A stretch of 64,000 nt of DNA from Cyanobium usitatum str. Tous (GCF_003011885.1 NZ_PXXO01000008.1:1-64000); one strand, 5' to 3'; counted from the stretch's first letter, positions 18,453 to 27,570 are shown. Numbers and translations are program-made. The notes: generated from the letters alone by a model not told the origin.

Positions 18453-19289
18453 ATGCGATCGGGCGATTCTCTCCCACCCGGCGATCTGCCCCGCCAGTTC
18501 GCCAGCCGCGATGGGATGGAGGCGACCCTGCGCCAGCTGTTTCCCCAGGCCCCAGGTGGGTTGAGTCCCATTCAGGGCGGGCGCCGGGCGGCTGAAGCGG
18601 CCCTGGCTGCCATCGATCCGGCCGCTTATGGCCGCAGCCGCAACCACCTCGATGGGGCGGTGACGCGCCTGTCGCCCCATATCCGCCACGGCGTGCTCAG
18701 CCTGGTGGAGGTGCGTGAGGCTGTGTTCGCCTGGCTGGCGCGCAGCGGCCAGCCGCCGGTAGCGGCCCAAAAATTAATCAACGAGCTGGGCTGGCGCGAC
18801 TACTGGCAGCGGCTCTGGCGCCAGCTGGGCGATGGCATCTGGCGCGACCAGGAGCCGCTCAAGACCGGCCATCCCCCCGAGCGCTACGCCGCCGCGCTGC
18901 CGGACGATCTGCTCGAGGCCCGCACCGGCCTGGCCTGCATGGATGGCTTCGCCAGTGAACTGATCCACACCGGCTGGCTGCACAACCACGCCCGTATGTG
19001 GCTTGCGGCCTACGTGGTGCACTGGCGGCTGATCCAGTGGCAGGCGGGTGCCCGCTGGTTTCTGCAGCATCTGCTCGATGGCGATCCGGCCAGCAACAAC
19101 CTCAGCTGGCAGTGGGTGGCCTCCAGCTTCAGCAGCAAGCCCTACATGTTTAACCGGGAAAACCTGGAGCGTTTCAGCTCCGGCCGCTACTGCTCTGCTT
19201 GCGCCGCCGCTTCGGAGGGCACCTGCCCGTTTGAGGCCAGCTACGAGCAGTTGCAGGCGCACCTGTTCCCAGGAGCCAGCCCGTGCTGA
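18453..19289 (+). CDS. Photolyase/cryptochrome-like FAD-binding domain protein (stand-alone)
   Basis: Only the C-terminal, all-helical FAD-binding half of a photolyase is encoded here (278 residues). Recognisable elements are NELGWRDYWQRL (about 110-121), WLHNHARMWLAAYVVHW, LLDGDPASNNLSWQWVAS and the closing YMFNRENLERFS. These match the FAD cradle and substrate groove of photolyases. Unlike canonical enzymes, the chain ends with a cysteine cluster YCSACAAASEGTCPF (about 248-262). The alpha/beta antenna-type domain follows as a separate ORF overlapping by 7 bp, so domain order is reversed. Whether it repairs DNA or signals is unknown. The ATG at 18453 is preferred because DLPRQFASRDG precedes a leucine-rich start of the fold; ATG 18516 is an alternative. 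Confidence 0.8.
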   Translation: MRSGDSLPPGDLPRQFASRDGMEATLRQLFPQAPGGLSPIQGGRRAAEAALAAIDPAAYGRSRNHLDGAVTRLSPHIRHGVLSLVEVREAVFAWLARSGQPPVAAQKLINELGWRDYWQRLWRQLGDGIWRDQEPLKTGHPPERYAAALPDDLLEARTGLACMDGFASELIHTGWLHNHARMWLAAYVVHWRLIQWQAGARWFLQHLLDGDPASNNLSWQWVASSFSSKPYMFNRENLERFSSGRYCSACAAASEGTCPFEASYEQLQAHLFPGASPC

Positions 19290-19747
19290 AGCCCGTGCTT
19301 TGGATCCATGGCGAGGCCCTGGGGCCCGCCAATCCCGCCCTGGTGGCCCATCCGGGGGCGCCGGCGCTATTTGTGTTCGACCGGGAGCTCATCGAGACCC
19401 AGCGCCTCAGCCTCAAGCGGTTGGGCTTTCTCTACGAGTGTCTGCTGGAGCTGCCGGTGACCCTGCGCCACGGCGACGTGGTCGAGGAGGTGCTGAGCTT
19501 CGCTCGCCGCCATGGGGCTGATGGCGTGGTCACCAGCGCTGCGGTGGATCCGCGCTTTGGGCTGTTGCGGGAGCAGATTGCCGCCCAGTTACCGCTGCAG
19601 GTGCTGGAGCCTGAACCCTTCGTGGCCCTGCCGGAACCGCTGGATCTGCGCCGCTTCAGTCGCTATTGGCGCCGGGCTGAGCCGGTGCTGTGGGGGCGGG
19701 GTTCAGCAGCCGCTCCTCCTGCTCCAGCACAGCGTTGGGATCGCTGA
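19283..19747 (+). CDS. Photolyase N-terminal-like alpha/beta domain protein
   Basis: A 154-residue protein starting with GTG that overlaps the end of the FAD-binding ORF by 7 bp. The pattern (VLWIHGEAL, ALFVFDRELIETQRLSLKRLGFLYECL, LRHGDVVEEVLSFARRHGADGVVTSAAVDPR) follows the Rossmann-like domain of photolyases, where a strand-helix series begins with LxWxxx and continues with VFDxxxL and LRxGDxxxxL. On its own it would lack FAD. It presumably acts with the upstream ORF product as a two-chain flavoprotein. The last 92 bp overlap the convergent lipoprotein gene. Confidence 0.65.
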   Translation: MLKPVLWIHGEALGPANPALVAHPGAPALFVFDRELIETQRLSLKRLGFLYECLLELPVTLRHGDVVEEVLSFARRHGADGVVTSAAVDPRFGLLREQIAAQLPLQVLEPEPFVALPEPLDLRRFSRYWRRAEPVLWGRGSAAAPPAPAQRWDR

Positions 19748-20282
19748 GCAGGTCGGCTTCCTCCAGCAGCGGGTAGGGCTCCGGCTTGATTTCGGCGGCG
19801 TTGCGGGGGGGCTCCACCCAGCTGAAGCTGCTGCGCGGGGACTGTTGCAGGCAGAGGGCCTGGCTCTGCTGGCGCAGGGCCCGGCGCACGTCCTGGCGGG
19901 CTACGGCCTGGAAGTATTCCTGGCGCGGCGCCAGCCCCGAGCTGAACGGGGCCGTGCCATTGCCGTTGAACAGCCGGGCCGCATCGGCGCTCCAGCGGGG
20001 TTGGCAGCGCCCGCTCTGGCGGGTATCGGTGTCGATCCAGATGTGCAGGCCGTAGCCATCGGGCTGACTCACCACGGCTAGGCCGTCGTGGGCCATCCGC
20101 CTCTGCAGCGGATAGATCGCCCAGGTGGGGTGGCGGTGGGCCGGCACGCAGGCGCTGAGCAGCCCGGCGCCGAAGGCGGTGCTCAGGCCAGTGGCGAGGG
20201 CAGTGGCGAGGGCAGGACGGCTCCGGAATGGGGTCACAATCGGGGGCACAGGCCGGATGCCTGCTGCAAGATCAAGTGGCAT
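19656..20282 (-). CDS. Putative lipoprotein of unknown function
   Basis: About 208 residues, no family recognised. From the ATG at 20282 there is a basic N-region (PFRSRP), a hydrophobic stretch rich in Ala/Leu/Gly (about 24-42) and a lipobox LSAC with the modified cysteine at about residue 45, so it is probably membrane-anchored after export. The mature part contains GLHIWIDTDTRQSGRC and a glutamine/arginine-rich region, and the end is proline-rich. The final 92 bp run antisense to the photolyase-like ORF. A start at the in-frame GTG near 20249 would also keep a full signal peptide. Confidence 0.6.
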   Translation of the reverse strand: MPLDLAAGIRPVPPIVTPFRSRPALATALATGLSTAFGAGLLSACVPAHRHPTWAIYPLQRRMAHDGLAVVSQPDGYGLHIWIDTDTRQSGRCQPRWSADAARLFNGNGTAPFSSGLAPRQEYFQAVARQDVRRALRQQSQALCLQQSPRSSFSWVEPPRNAAEIKPEPYPLLEEADLLSDPNAVLEQEERLLNPAPTAPAQPGANSD

Positions 20283-20325
20283 CCTGGCCCCGAGATGGTG
20301 TGGTGGGCGACGTAAGTTGCTTGCC

Positions 20326-21561
20326 ATGCAAGTGCCCCCGTTCAGCCTCAGCGAGCAGATTCAGGAGCTGGGCGCAGCTCTCGATCAGGCTGTGCTCGAG
20401 GTTTTGCGCAGTGGTCAGTACATCGGCGGAGCCACGATCTCCCGCTTTGAAACCGACTTCGCCACGGCCTGTGGCGTGCCCCACGCCATCGGCTGCAACA
20501 GCGGCACCGATGCCCTGATCCTGGCCCTGCGGGGCTTGGGCATCGGTCCAGGCGATGAGGTGATCACGGCTTCCTTCAGCTTTTTCGCCACCGCCGAAGC
20601 GATCAGCGCCGTGGGCGCCACGCCGGTGTTTGTGGATGTAGAGGAGAGCAGCTACCTGATCGATCTCGATCAGCTGGAAGCGGCGATCACGCCGGCCACC
20701 CGGGCCCTGCTGCCTGTGCACCTGTTCGGGCGGCCCGTGGACATGGAGCGGGTATGTGCCATCGCTGAACGCCATGGCCTCAAGGTGGTCGAAGATTGTG
20801 CCCAGGCCACCGGTGCCAGCTGGGCGGGCCGGCCGGTGGGCAGTTGGGGGGATGTGGGCTGTTTCAGTTTTTTCCCCACCAAGAATCTTGGCGCCGCTGG
20901 CGATGGAGGGGCGATCACCTGCCGGGATGCCGAGCTGGCCCAGGTCATCCGGGAGCTGGCGGTGCATGGCATGCCCCGCCGCTATCTGCACACCGCCCTG
21001 GGCTACAACAGCCGCCTTGACGCCATCCAAGCCGCCGTGCTCACCGTGAAGCTGCCCCATCTGGGCCGCTGGGTGGATCGTCGTAGGGCTATCTCGGCCC
21101 TGTATCGCCAGCAATTGGCAGGCCTTGGGGGCGTGCATCTGCCTGAAGCGGGCCTCACTGGCCACAGCTGGAATCAGTTTGTGGTGCGGGTGCCAGGCAC
21201 CCCATCGGGGGTGAAAGCTTGCGCTGTGGCCTGTAATGGCTCTAACCAAGCGGCGGACTGTGTGTCTTCCACCGACAGCGCCGACTTCGGCCTGCCGGAA
21301 GCCTGCTGCCGGGATTGGCTCAAGCAGCAGCTCCAGAACGCTGGCGTCAGCACGATCATTTACTACCCGATCCCCATCCACCGCCAGCCGGCCTATGCCG
21401 AGCTGGGTTACGGGCCGGGCTCCTTGCCGATCACTGAGCGTCTCTGTTCCGAGGTTCTCAGCCTGCCGATCTTCCCCGAACTCTCAGTTGACCAGCAGCA
21501 GCAGGTGATTGCGGTGCTCGGTCAGCTGGTGGGCGCGGCTCAGTCGGCGGTTGCGGCCTGA
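20326..21561 (+). CDS. DegT/DnrJ/EryC1/StrS-family sugar aminotransferase
   Basis: PLP-dependent aminotransferase of 411 residues that typically aminates a nucleotide-linked keto-sugar for surface glycans. Evidence: NSGTDALILAL, DEVITASFSFFATAEA, VHLFGRPVDM, EDCAQATGA and the PLP lysine in FFPTKNLGAAGDGG (K186). The C-terminus has the usual IYYPIPIHRQPAY. Between about residues 291 and 328 there is an extra segment of roughly 30 residues with five cysteines that the family normally lacks. An ATG at 20326 fits the family N-terminus (PPFSLSEQIQ); the frame is open further upstream without homology. Confidence 0.88.
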   Translation: MQVPPFSLSEQIQELGAALDQAVLEVLRSGQYIGGATISRFETDFATACGVPHAIGCNSGTDALILALRGLGIGPGDEVITASFSFFATAEAISAVGATPVFVDVEESSYLIDLDQLEAAITPATRALLPVHLFGRPVDMERVCAIAERHGLKVVEDCAQATGASWAGRPVGSWGDVGCFSFFPTKNLGAAGDGGAITCRDAELAQVIRELAVHGMPRRYLHTALGYNSRLDAIQAAVLTVKLPHLGRWVDRRRAISALYRQQLAGLGGVHLPEAGLTGHSWNQFVVRVPGTPSGVKACAVACNGSNQAADCVSSTDSADFGLPEACCRDWLKQQLQNAGVSTIIYYPIPIHRQPAYAELGYGPGSLPITERLCSEVLSLPIFPELSVDQQQQVIAVLGQLVGAAQSAVAA

Positions 21562-21595
21562 GTAGGTCAAATTCGATGGGCGTTAACCACAGGCC

Positions 21596-22756
21596 ATGCA
21601 GCGGTTCTTGACCCGGGGATGGCTCATTCAGAGGACCTTCCGCCTACGGAAGAGACGGCTTTTTCTGCTGGGCGTATTGGTGCTTTGCTTAGCTCCACCG
21701 GCAGCTGCTCAGGATGTGTTGCGCATCGGCGTGGTAGATGATCAGGCTCCCTGCTCGGATGTGGTCAATAGGAGCTTTGAGGGCAGCGCTGTTGATGTCT
21801 GGTACCAGGTGGCCAGCAGGGCAGACCTGCTCCACACTTTCGTTGCGCTGCGCAAGCCTGATGAGGCAGTTCGCGCGGCTGCCAGAGGCCAGGTTGATCT
21901 GGTCGTGTCGTGCCTGAACATCACCCCGTTCCGGCTGTATGAGGCTGCCTTTACAACGCCATACAGCGACGACGGGCTCTCACTCCTGACTAGACGCGAA
22001 CAAAGCAGCTTTGCCACAATCATTAAAAATCTAAGGGCCAGTGCAATCATCCGAGACTCGATCGCTCTGCTGATTGGTCTCGGCCTTGGCTTCGCTCTGA
22101 TCCTCTGGATCACATCGCGAGAGTTCCAGCATCGCGACATTGTTGGAGACAACAAGCGAGCCACCTTCTACAAAGGCTGGATGATGCTTGCCATGGGAAC
22201 AGGCATCTACAAGATGGGCTCCGCACCATTGAGCATGTCGATCATTGCGCTCAATAATTTTGTCCGCTTGGTGATCACCTCGATCTTTGTGGCTGGAACC
22301 ACCAGCGTGGTGCTCAAGGTCTCCAAACCAGTAGACATCAGCAATGCGAAGGACCTGCACTCAGCTCTCGAGGACAAGATTGGAGTGGTCTCCGACTCCG
22401 TGGCCCAGGCGTGGCTGGACCGCTCAGCGGATGCATTTTTGACAGCCGAAGATCAGCTAAAAATGATTGTTCCTTTTGATAGCTCTAGCGCCATGGTGGC
22501 TAGCCTGGAGCAGGGCAATGTGGGCAGTGTTCTTGCCGACTCAGCCAGCATCGCTACAATGAAAAGAAAAATAATTCATCCCAACGACTATGAAATAGTT
22601 GGTGAAACGCTCTACCGCACTCCACAGGCTTTTGCTGTTGGAGCAAGACTTGATGAGAAGACGCTAAAGAAGGTCAATGTCGCCCTAGCCCAACTGAAGT
22701 TCGAAGGAGAGGTAGATCGCACCCTCAAACGCTGGCAACCGGCTCACAATCACTGA
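21596..22756 (+). CDS. Ionotropic-glutamate-receptor-like membrane protein with periplasmic-binding fold
   Basis: A 386-residue protein with, in order: basic N-region and signal peptide ending near APPAAAQ (about 34-39); first lobe of a solute-binding domain (about 40-140) with NITPFRLYEAAFTTPY, which matches the amino-acid-binding motif (arginine R113) of glutamate receptors and glutamine-binding proteins; a hydrophobic helix at about 154-172; a re-entrant-like segment GWMMLAMGTGIYKMG (about 194-208); a second helix at about 218-240; and the second lobe (about 250-380) with VLADSAS. This S1-M1-P-M2-S2 order is that of prokaryotic GluR0 channels. The canonical K+ filter TVGYG is absent. Base composition is visibly more AT-rich than neighbours. 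Ligand and ion are unknown; a sensor without conductance is possible. Confidence 0.7.
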   Translation: MQRFLTRGWLIQRTFRLRKRRLFLLGVLVLCLAPPAAAQDVLRIGVVDDQAPCSDVVNRSFEGSAVDVWYQVASRADLLHTFVALRKPDEAVRAAARGQVDLVVSCLNITPFRLYEAAFTTPYSDDGLSLLTRREQSSFATIIKNLRASAIIRDSIALLIGLGLGFALILWITSREFQHRDIVGDNKRATFYKGWMMLAMGTGIYKMGSAPLSMSIIALNNFVRLVITSIFVAGTTSVVLKVSKPVDISNAKDLHSALEDKIGVVSDSVAQAWLDRSADAFLTAEDQLKMIVPFDSSSAMVASLEQGNVGSVLADSASIATMKRKIIHPNDYEIVGETLYRTPQAFAVGARLDEKTLKKVNVALAQLKFEGEVDRTLKRWQPAHNH

Positions 22757-22771
22757 TTTCCGGCTTACTTG

Positions 22772-24259
22772 TTAGCCCTTGATCGTGGCGTAAAGCGCCT
22801 TGAAGCGCGCCTGCTGAACTTTGTGGTTCACCAGAGGCGCCGGGTAGCCGCGGCGCTCCAGCGGGGCGATCTCCCCACTGATCAGGTCGCGGGTGGCCAC
22901 GTGCCGCAGTTCCGGCAGCCAGGTGCGGATGTAGGTGCCCTCGGGATCAAACTTGCCTGCCTGGGTAGCCGGGTTGAAGATGCGCAGCGGTTTGGGGTCC
23001 ATGCCGCTGCTGGCGCTCCACTGCCAGCCGCCGTTGTTGGCGGCCAGATCGCCATCCACCAGGCGCGCCATGAAGGCCGCCTCGCCCCAGCGCCAGTCGC
23101 AGATCAGGTCCTTCACCAGGAAGGAGGCCACGATCATGCGGCAGCGGTTGTGCATCCAGCCGCTCTCGTTTAGCTGGCGCATGGCGGCATCGATGATCGG
23201 CATGCCCGTGAGTCCCTCGCGCCAGGCTTCAAACCAGCCGCTGTCGTTGTCCCAGGGGAAGGCGCGCCACTGGGGCCGGTAGGGCCCTTCAGCCAGCTCG
23301 GGAAAGTAAAAAAGTGCCTGCTGGTAAAACTCGCGCCAGGCCAGCTCCTGCTCCCACACCTGGATTGAGTACCGCTCCTCCTCGCTGCGGGCCAGCGGCC
23401 TGGCCTGCTGGGCGGCGGCCCAGGCCTGGCGGGGGCTGAGCGTGCCGAACTTGAGGGCGGCGCTGAGCCCTGAGGTGCCCGCTTCGCCGGGGATGTTGCG
23501 TCCCGGTTCGTAGCCAAGCAGCGAAATGGAGCGGCTATCGCCATCGCAGAAGGCTGCCAGCTGCTCTTGGGCCGCTTTTTCGCCAGGACGGCAGGGGCAG
23601 AGCTCAGCACCTCCAAAGCCGTGCTCCAAAAAGCCATGCTTCAGCTCCGGGTTGGTGAGCGGTAGGTCTGCCAGTGCTCCGGCGAGCTGGGCGGGATCAA
23701 GATCGATCAGGGCACTTGGCGGCGGCAGGGGGTCCAGGCCACCCGAGGCTGCTGTGCCGGTAGCGCTCGCCTCCTCCACCCAGCGGCGCCAACTGCGCCA
23801 GTAGGGCCCGTAGACCCGATAAGGGTCGCCAGCGCCTGTTTTGAGGGCTTCCGGCGCCACTAGGAGCTGGTCCCAATCGGCCAGCACCTTGCGGCCATCC
23901 GCCTGCAGCGCCCGCGCCACCCGCCGGTCGCGCTCGCGCCCGAAGGGTTCCACGTCCCGGTTCCAGGCCACCACCGCGGCGCCCAGGCCAGCGGCCAGGC
24001 GGGGCAGCAGCTCGGCTGGATCACCTCGCAGTACCACCAGCGTGCTGCCGGCCTGCTGCCAGGCCTGCTGCAGCTCCCGCAGGCTCTCAGAAAGAAACCA
24101 CAGCCTCGCTGGGGCCATGCTGGGATCCGAGAGGATGGCCGGATCCAGCACGAACACCCCGGTCACGGCAGGGGTGGCGGCGGCGGCCGCCGCCAGGCCC
24201 CGGTTGTCGGCCAGGCGCAGATCGCGGCGATGCCAAAACAGCCAGCGCTCCGGAGCCAT
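22772..24259 (-). CDS. phr: Deoxyribodipyrimidine photolyase
   Basis: Light-dependent repair of cyclobutane pyrimidine dimers. The 495-residue protein has a complete two-domain architecture: alpha/beta domain beginning LFWHRRDLRLADN, and FAD-binding domain with WRWGEAAFMARLVDGDLAANNGGWQW and RIFNPATQAGKFDPEGTYI. The segment around residues 37-60 resembles class I enzymes of Anacystis type that use 8-hydroxy-5-deazaflavin, but the antenna cannot be proved. Its ATG shares one base with the NUDIX stop (TAATG), so the two genes are probably co-transcribed. Confidence 0.93.
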   Translation of the reverse strand: MAPERWLFWHRRDLRLADNRGLAAAAAATPAVTGVFVLDPAILSDPSMAPARLWFLSESLRELQQAWQQAGSTLVVLRGDPAELLPRLAAGLGAAVVAWNRDVEPFGRERDRRVARALQADGRKVLADWDQLLVAPEALKTGAGDPYRVYGPYWRSWRRWVEEASATGTAASGGLDPLPPPSALIDLDPAQLAGALADLPLTNPELKHGFLEHGFGGAELCPCRPGEKAAQEQLAAFCDGDSRSISLLGYEPGRNIPGEAGTSGLSAALKFGTLSPRQAWAAAQQARPLARSEEERYSIQVWEQELAWREFYQQALFYFPELAEGPYRPQWRAFPWDNDSGWFEAWREGLTGMPIIDAAMRQLNESGWMHNRCRMIVASFLVKDLICDWRWGEAAFMARLVDGDLAANNGGWQWSASSGMDPKPLRIFNPATQAGKFDPEGTYIRTWLPELRHVATRDLISGEIAPLERRGYPAPLVNHKVQQARFKALYATIKG

Positions 24260-24819
24260 TAGATCCCCAGCAGTTGCTTGGCCCGCAGCCAGGCGGTGAC
24301 GCTTTTGCCATCGAGGTACTCGTCGCCGCTGGCCAGGGCCGCATCCAGTTCGCCGGGCTCCATCAGCAGCACCTCCAGGTCTTCGTCGTCGTCGCCGGCG
24401 GGCGGTTCGGCCAAGGGGCTGAGGTCGCGGGCCAGGAAAAGGTGAATCACCTCATCGGAGTAGCCCGGGCAGGGCAGCATCGCCCCCAGGGGATCCCAGC
24501 GGCTGGCGCTGTAGCCGGCCTCCTCCTGCAGCTCTCGCTGCATGGTGCTGAGGGGATCTTCGCCTTCATCGAGGGTGCCGGCCGGAAATTCCAGCAGGCG
24601 GGTGGCCACGGCGAAGCGGTACTGGCGCAGCACTACCACCCGGCCGTCGTCAAGCACCGGCACCGCCAGGGAGGCGCCGGGGTGGCGGATCAAGCCAAAA
24701 GTGCCCACCACGCCCATCGGCAGCTCGACACGGTTTACCTCAAAGCGGATCTTGCGGGCATCGAGCACCGCGTTGGTTTCCAGGTGACGCGAGGGCTCTG
24801 GAGCGGGGAGGGGCGCCAT
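24259..24819 (-). CDS. NUDIX hydrolase, probable ADP-ribose/ADP-sugar pyrophosphatase
   Basis: 186 residues. The NUDIX box is perfect: G-x5-E-x7-REL-x-EE-x-GY (about residues 80-102). The region before it (VVVLRQYRFAVATRLLEFPAGTLD) is characteristic of ADP-ribose pyrophosphatase-like members that hydrolyse ADP-sugars to AMP and sugar phosphate. The substrate is not determined by sequence alone. Lies 44 bp from folK and overlaps photolyase by one base; the same three-gene order folK-nudix-phr suggests one transcript. Confidence 0.87.
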   Translation of the reverse strand: MAPLPAPEPSRHLETNAVLDARKIRFEVNRVELPMGVVGTFGLIRHPGASLAVPVLDDGRVVVLRQYRFAVATRLLEFPAGTLDEGEDPLSTMQRELQEEAGYSASRWDPLGAMLPCPGYSDEVIHLFLARDLSPLAEPPAGDDDEDLEVLLMEPGELDAALASGDEYLDGKSVTAWLRAKQLLGI

Positions 24820-24862
24820 GGGTGGGCTTGTCGCGGGTCGGTGGGGCCAGCATCGCGCAGGG

Positions 24863-25447
24863 TTACCCCAGCTGCTCGGGCCAGCCGGGTCTGCCAGCTA
24901 GCGCTATCACCGCGCAGCCAGCTTCTGGGGCCAGGCCTGTCAGGGCAGCCAGCGGCGCCAGCACAAAGTCTCGCTGCCGCCAAAGCGGGTGGGGCAACTG
25001 GAGGCGGGGGGTGTGGCAGCTCAGATCCCCCCACCAGAGCAGGTCGAGGTCGATGCTGCGGGGGGCCCAGCGCGCCTGACGCTCCCGGCCGAAGTCATGC
25101 TCCAGCGCTTGCAATTGCTCCAGTAGAGCTTCACCGGCTGCTGTCCTTGCCCTATCTGCTCCCAGCCCTGCCACCAGGCCGTCCACCACTAGGACCGCAT
25201 TGATATAAGGCGGCTGGCCTGGGGGGCCGCCTACGGGTTCGGTCTCAAACAGAGGAGACCAGCGGAAGCCGGTAGGTCCCGAGCTGAGGCACTGGCCCCA
25301 CTGGCGCAGGCTTGCTTCGAGCAGGGGGCGCACGGCGATCAGGGTGGCGATCGGGCCACCGCAGCGGCTGGGCAGGTTGGCGCCTAGGGCGATGGCCAGG
25401 GTTGCCGCTTCACTGCCTCTGGGCTGATCAGCGAGACTGGCTGGCAC
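24863..25447 (-). CDS. folK: 6-hydroxymethyl-7,8-dihydropterin pyrophosphokinase
   Basis: Transfers pyrophosphate from ATP to 6-hydroxymethyl-dihydropterin in folate synthesis. Evidence in the 194-residue protein: IALGANLPS near the N-terminus, [22 protein letters not shown], and [19 protein letters not shown], which carries the metal-binding DxD and the arginines of the active site; [19 protein letters not shown] closes the fold. The start (GTG at 25447) lies only 23 bp from the divergent chlD start, so the shared promoter region partly overlaps the genes. Confidence 0.92.
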   Translation of the reverse strand: MPASLADQPRGSEAATLAIALGANLPSRCGGPIATLIAVRPLLEASLRQWGQCLSSGPTGFRWSPLFETEPVGGPPGQPPYINAVLVVDGLVAGLGADRARTAAGEALLEQLQALEHDFGRERQARWAPRSIDLDLLWWGDLSCHTPRLQLPHPLWRQRDFVLAPLAALTGLAPEAGCAVIALAGRPGWPEQLG

Positions 25448-25470
25448 GTGAATCGGGTCTTAGCCCTCCC

Positions 25471-27570
25471 ATGGTTGCAAGCGGAGTTGCCAGTAGGGCC
25501 TTTCCCCTCGCCGCCATTACCGGCCACGGCACCCTCAAGTTGGCCCTGCTGCTCGCCGCGGTCGATCCAGGCCTGGGCGGGGTGGTGATCGCCGGTGGTC
25601 GTGGCACCGGCAAGTCGGTGTTGGCTCGCGGTCTGCATGCCCTGCTGCCGCCGATCGACGTGCTCGATGTGGGCGGCCAGGCCTTCAACATCGATCCCCA
25701 GAGGCCCGATGACTGGGACGAGGCAACCTGCATTCGGCTTACCGAATTGGGTGCCGATCCCACGGGAGTTGCTAGCAGCGCCCTGTTGCCCACCGCAGTG
25801 GTGCCGGCGCCCTTTGTGCAGGTGCCGTTGGGCATCACCGAAGACAGGCTGGTGGGGTCGGTCGATGTGACGGCTTCGCTGACCAGTGGCCAGGCTGTCT
25901 TTCAGCCAGGGCTGCTGGCTGAAGCCCATCGGGGCGTGCTCTATGTCGACGAGCTCAACCTGCTTGACGACAACGTCACAAACCTGTTGTTGGCGGCGGT
26001 GGGCAGCGGCGAAAACCGGATCGAGCGGGAGGGCCTCAGCCTGAGCCACCCTTGTCGCTGCCTGCTGATCGCCACCTTCAATCCTGAGGAGGGGCCGGTG
26101 CGCGATCACCTGCTCGATCGCTTCGCCATCTGCCTAAGTGCCAATCAGGTGCTGGCGCTTGAGCAGCGGGTGGAAATCACCCGCGCGGCGATGGATCAGG
26201 CCGAATCCAGCACCGACTTCGGTGCACGCTGGCAGGAGGAAACCGATGCCTTGGCCACCCAGCTGCTGCTGGCGCGGCAGTGGCTTCCGGATGTGCAGAT
26301 TGCCCGCGAGCAGATCGTTTATCTGGTGAATGAGGCTTTGCGGGGTGGGGTCGAGGGCCATCGCAGCGAGCTCTATGCCGTGCGGGTGGCCCGGGCCCAT
26401 GCAGCCCTCAGCGGCAGAGATCGAGTCGAGGCCGACGACCTTCAAGTAGCAGTTCGCCTGGTGATTGCACCTCGTGCCATGCAAATGCCGCCCCCCGATC
26501 CCGACCAGCCCCTTGAACCGCCGCCACCACCACCACCGCCCCAGGGGGAGCAGCCGCCTGAGGATCCCGACCAGCCTGAGAAAGAGCAGGAGCCTGACGA
26601 ACCAGACGACCAGGACGACGAACCTGAAGAAGACGAATCCCAAGACGACAGTCCTGAAGATCAGGCGCCGCCCCAGGTGCCTGAGGAATTTTTGCTGGAT
26701 CCGGAGGCCATCGCCATCGATCCGGATCTGCTGCTGTTCGCCTCGGCCAAGGCCAAAACGGGCGGCAGTGGCAGCCGGGCGGTGGTGTTCAGCGATTCCC
26801 GCGGCCGCTATGTGAAGCCGATGCTGCCCCGCGGCCCGGTGAAGCGCATCGCTGTCGATGCCACCCTGCGGGCGGCCGCCCCCTATCAGAAATCTCGCCG
26901 TGAGCGGCAGCCCCATCGCAAGGTGATCGTTGAAGACGGTGACCTGCGCGCCAAACAGCTGCAGCGCAAGGCCGGTGCCCTGGTGATCTTCCTGGTGGAT
27001 GCCAGCGGCTCGATGGCTCTCAATCGCATGCAGAGCGCTAAAGGGGCCGTGATTCGCTTGCTCACCGAGGCCTACGAAAATCGCGACGAAGTGGCCCTGA
27101 TTCCCTTCCGCGGCGAGCAGGCCGAGGTGCTGCTGCCCCCCACCCGCTCGATCACCGCTGCGCGCCGGCGTCTGGAGGCGATGCCCTGCGGCGGCGGCTC
27201 ACCCCTGGCCCACGGGCTCTCCCAGGCCGCCCGGGTGGGGGCCAACGCTCTGGCCACGGGCGATCTGGGCCAGGTGGTGGTGGTAGCGATCACCGATGGC
27301 CGCGGCAACGTGCCCCTCAGCCGCTCCCTGGGTCAACCCCAGCTGGAGGGCGAGGAGCCGGTGGACCTCAAGGAGGAGGTGAAGCAGGTGGCCAGCAAGT
27401 ACCGGGCCCTAGGCATCAAGCTGCTGGTGATCGATACCGAGCGCAAGTTCATCGGCAGCGGCATGGGCAAGGACCTGGCCGAGGCGGCCGGCGGCAAGTA
27501 CGTGCAACTACCCAAGGCCAGCGATCAGGCCATCGCTGCCATCGCCATGGAGGCGATCAACGGGATTTAG
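25471..27570 (+). CDS. chlD: Magnesium chelatase subunit D
   Basis: The AAA+ subunit of the ChlH-ChlI-ChlD complex that inserts Mg2+ into protoporphyrin IX, the committed step to chlorophyll. The 699-residue protein has an AAA+ domain ([14 protein letters not shown] about 47-60; [15 protein letters not shown] about 155-169), a central linker of proline runs and acidic residues (about 337-406) and a C-terminal von Willebrand A domain with the MIDAS motif DASGSM at about 510. The ATG at 25471 begins [18 protein letters not shown], the family start. The stop overlaps the convergent mlaD-like gene by 4 bp. Confidence 0.95.
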   Translation: MVASGVASRAFPLAAITGHGTLKLALLLAAVDPGLGGVVIAGGRGTGKSVLARGLHALLPPIDVLDVGGQAFNIDPQRPDDWDEATCIRLTELGADPTGVASSALLPTAVVPAPFVQVPLGITEDRLVGSVDVTASLTSGQAVFQPGLLAEAHRGVLYVDELNLLDDNVTNLLLAAVGSGENRIEREGLSLSHPCRCLLIATFNPEEGPVRDHLLDRFAICLSANQVLALEQRVEITRAAMDQAESSTDFGARWQEETDALATQLLLARQWLPDVQIAREQIVYLVNEALRGGVEGHRSELYAVRVARAHAALSGRDRVEADDLQVAVRLVIAPRAMQMPPPDPDQPLEPPPPPPPPQGEQPPEDPDQPEKEQEPDEPDDQDDEPEEDESQDDSPEDQAPPQVPEEFLLDPEAIAIDPDLLLFASAKAKTGGSGSRAVVFSDSRGRYVKPMLPRGPVKRIAVDATLRAAAPYQKSRRERQPHRKVIVEDGDLRAKQLQRKAGALVIFLVDASGSMALNRMQSAKGAVIRLLTEAYENRDEVALIPFRGEQAEVLLPPTRSITAARRRLEAMPCGGGSPLAHGLSQAARVGANALATGDLGQVVVVAITDGRGNVPLSRSLGQPQLEGEEPVDLKEEVKQVASKYRALGIKLLVIDTERKFIGSGMGKDLAEAAGGKYVQLPKASDQAIAAIAMEAINGI

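Noticed and set aside
25241-25470. Upstream extension of chlD into folK
   Set aside because: The open frame is antisense to the conserved start of folK; the ATG at 25471 matches the family N-terminus.
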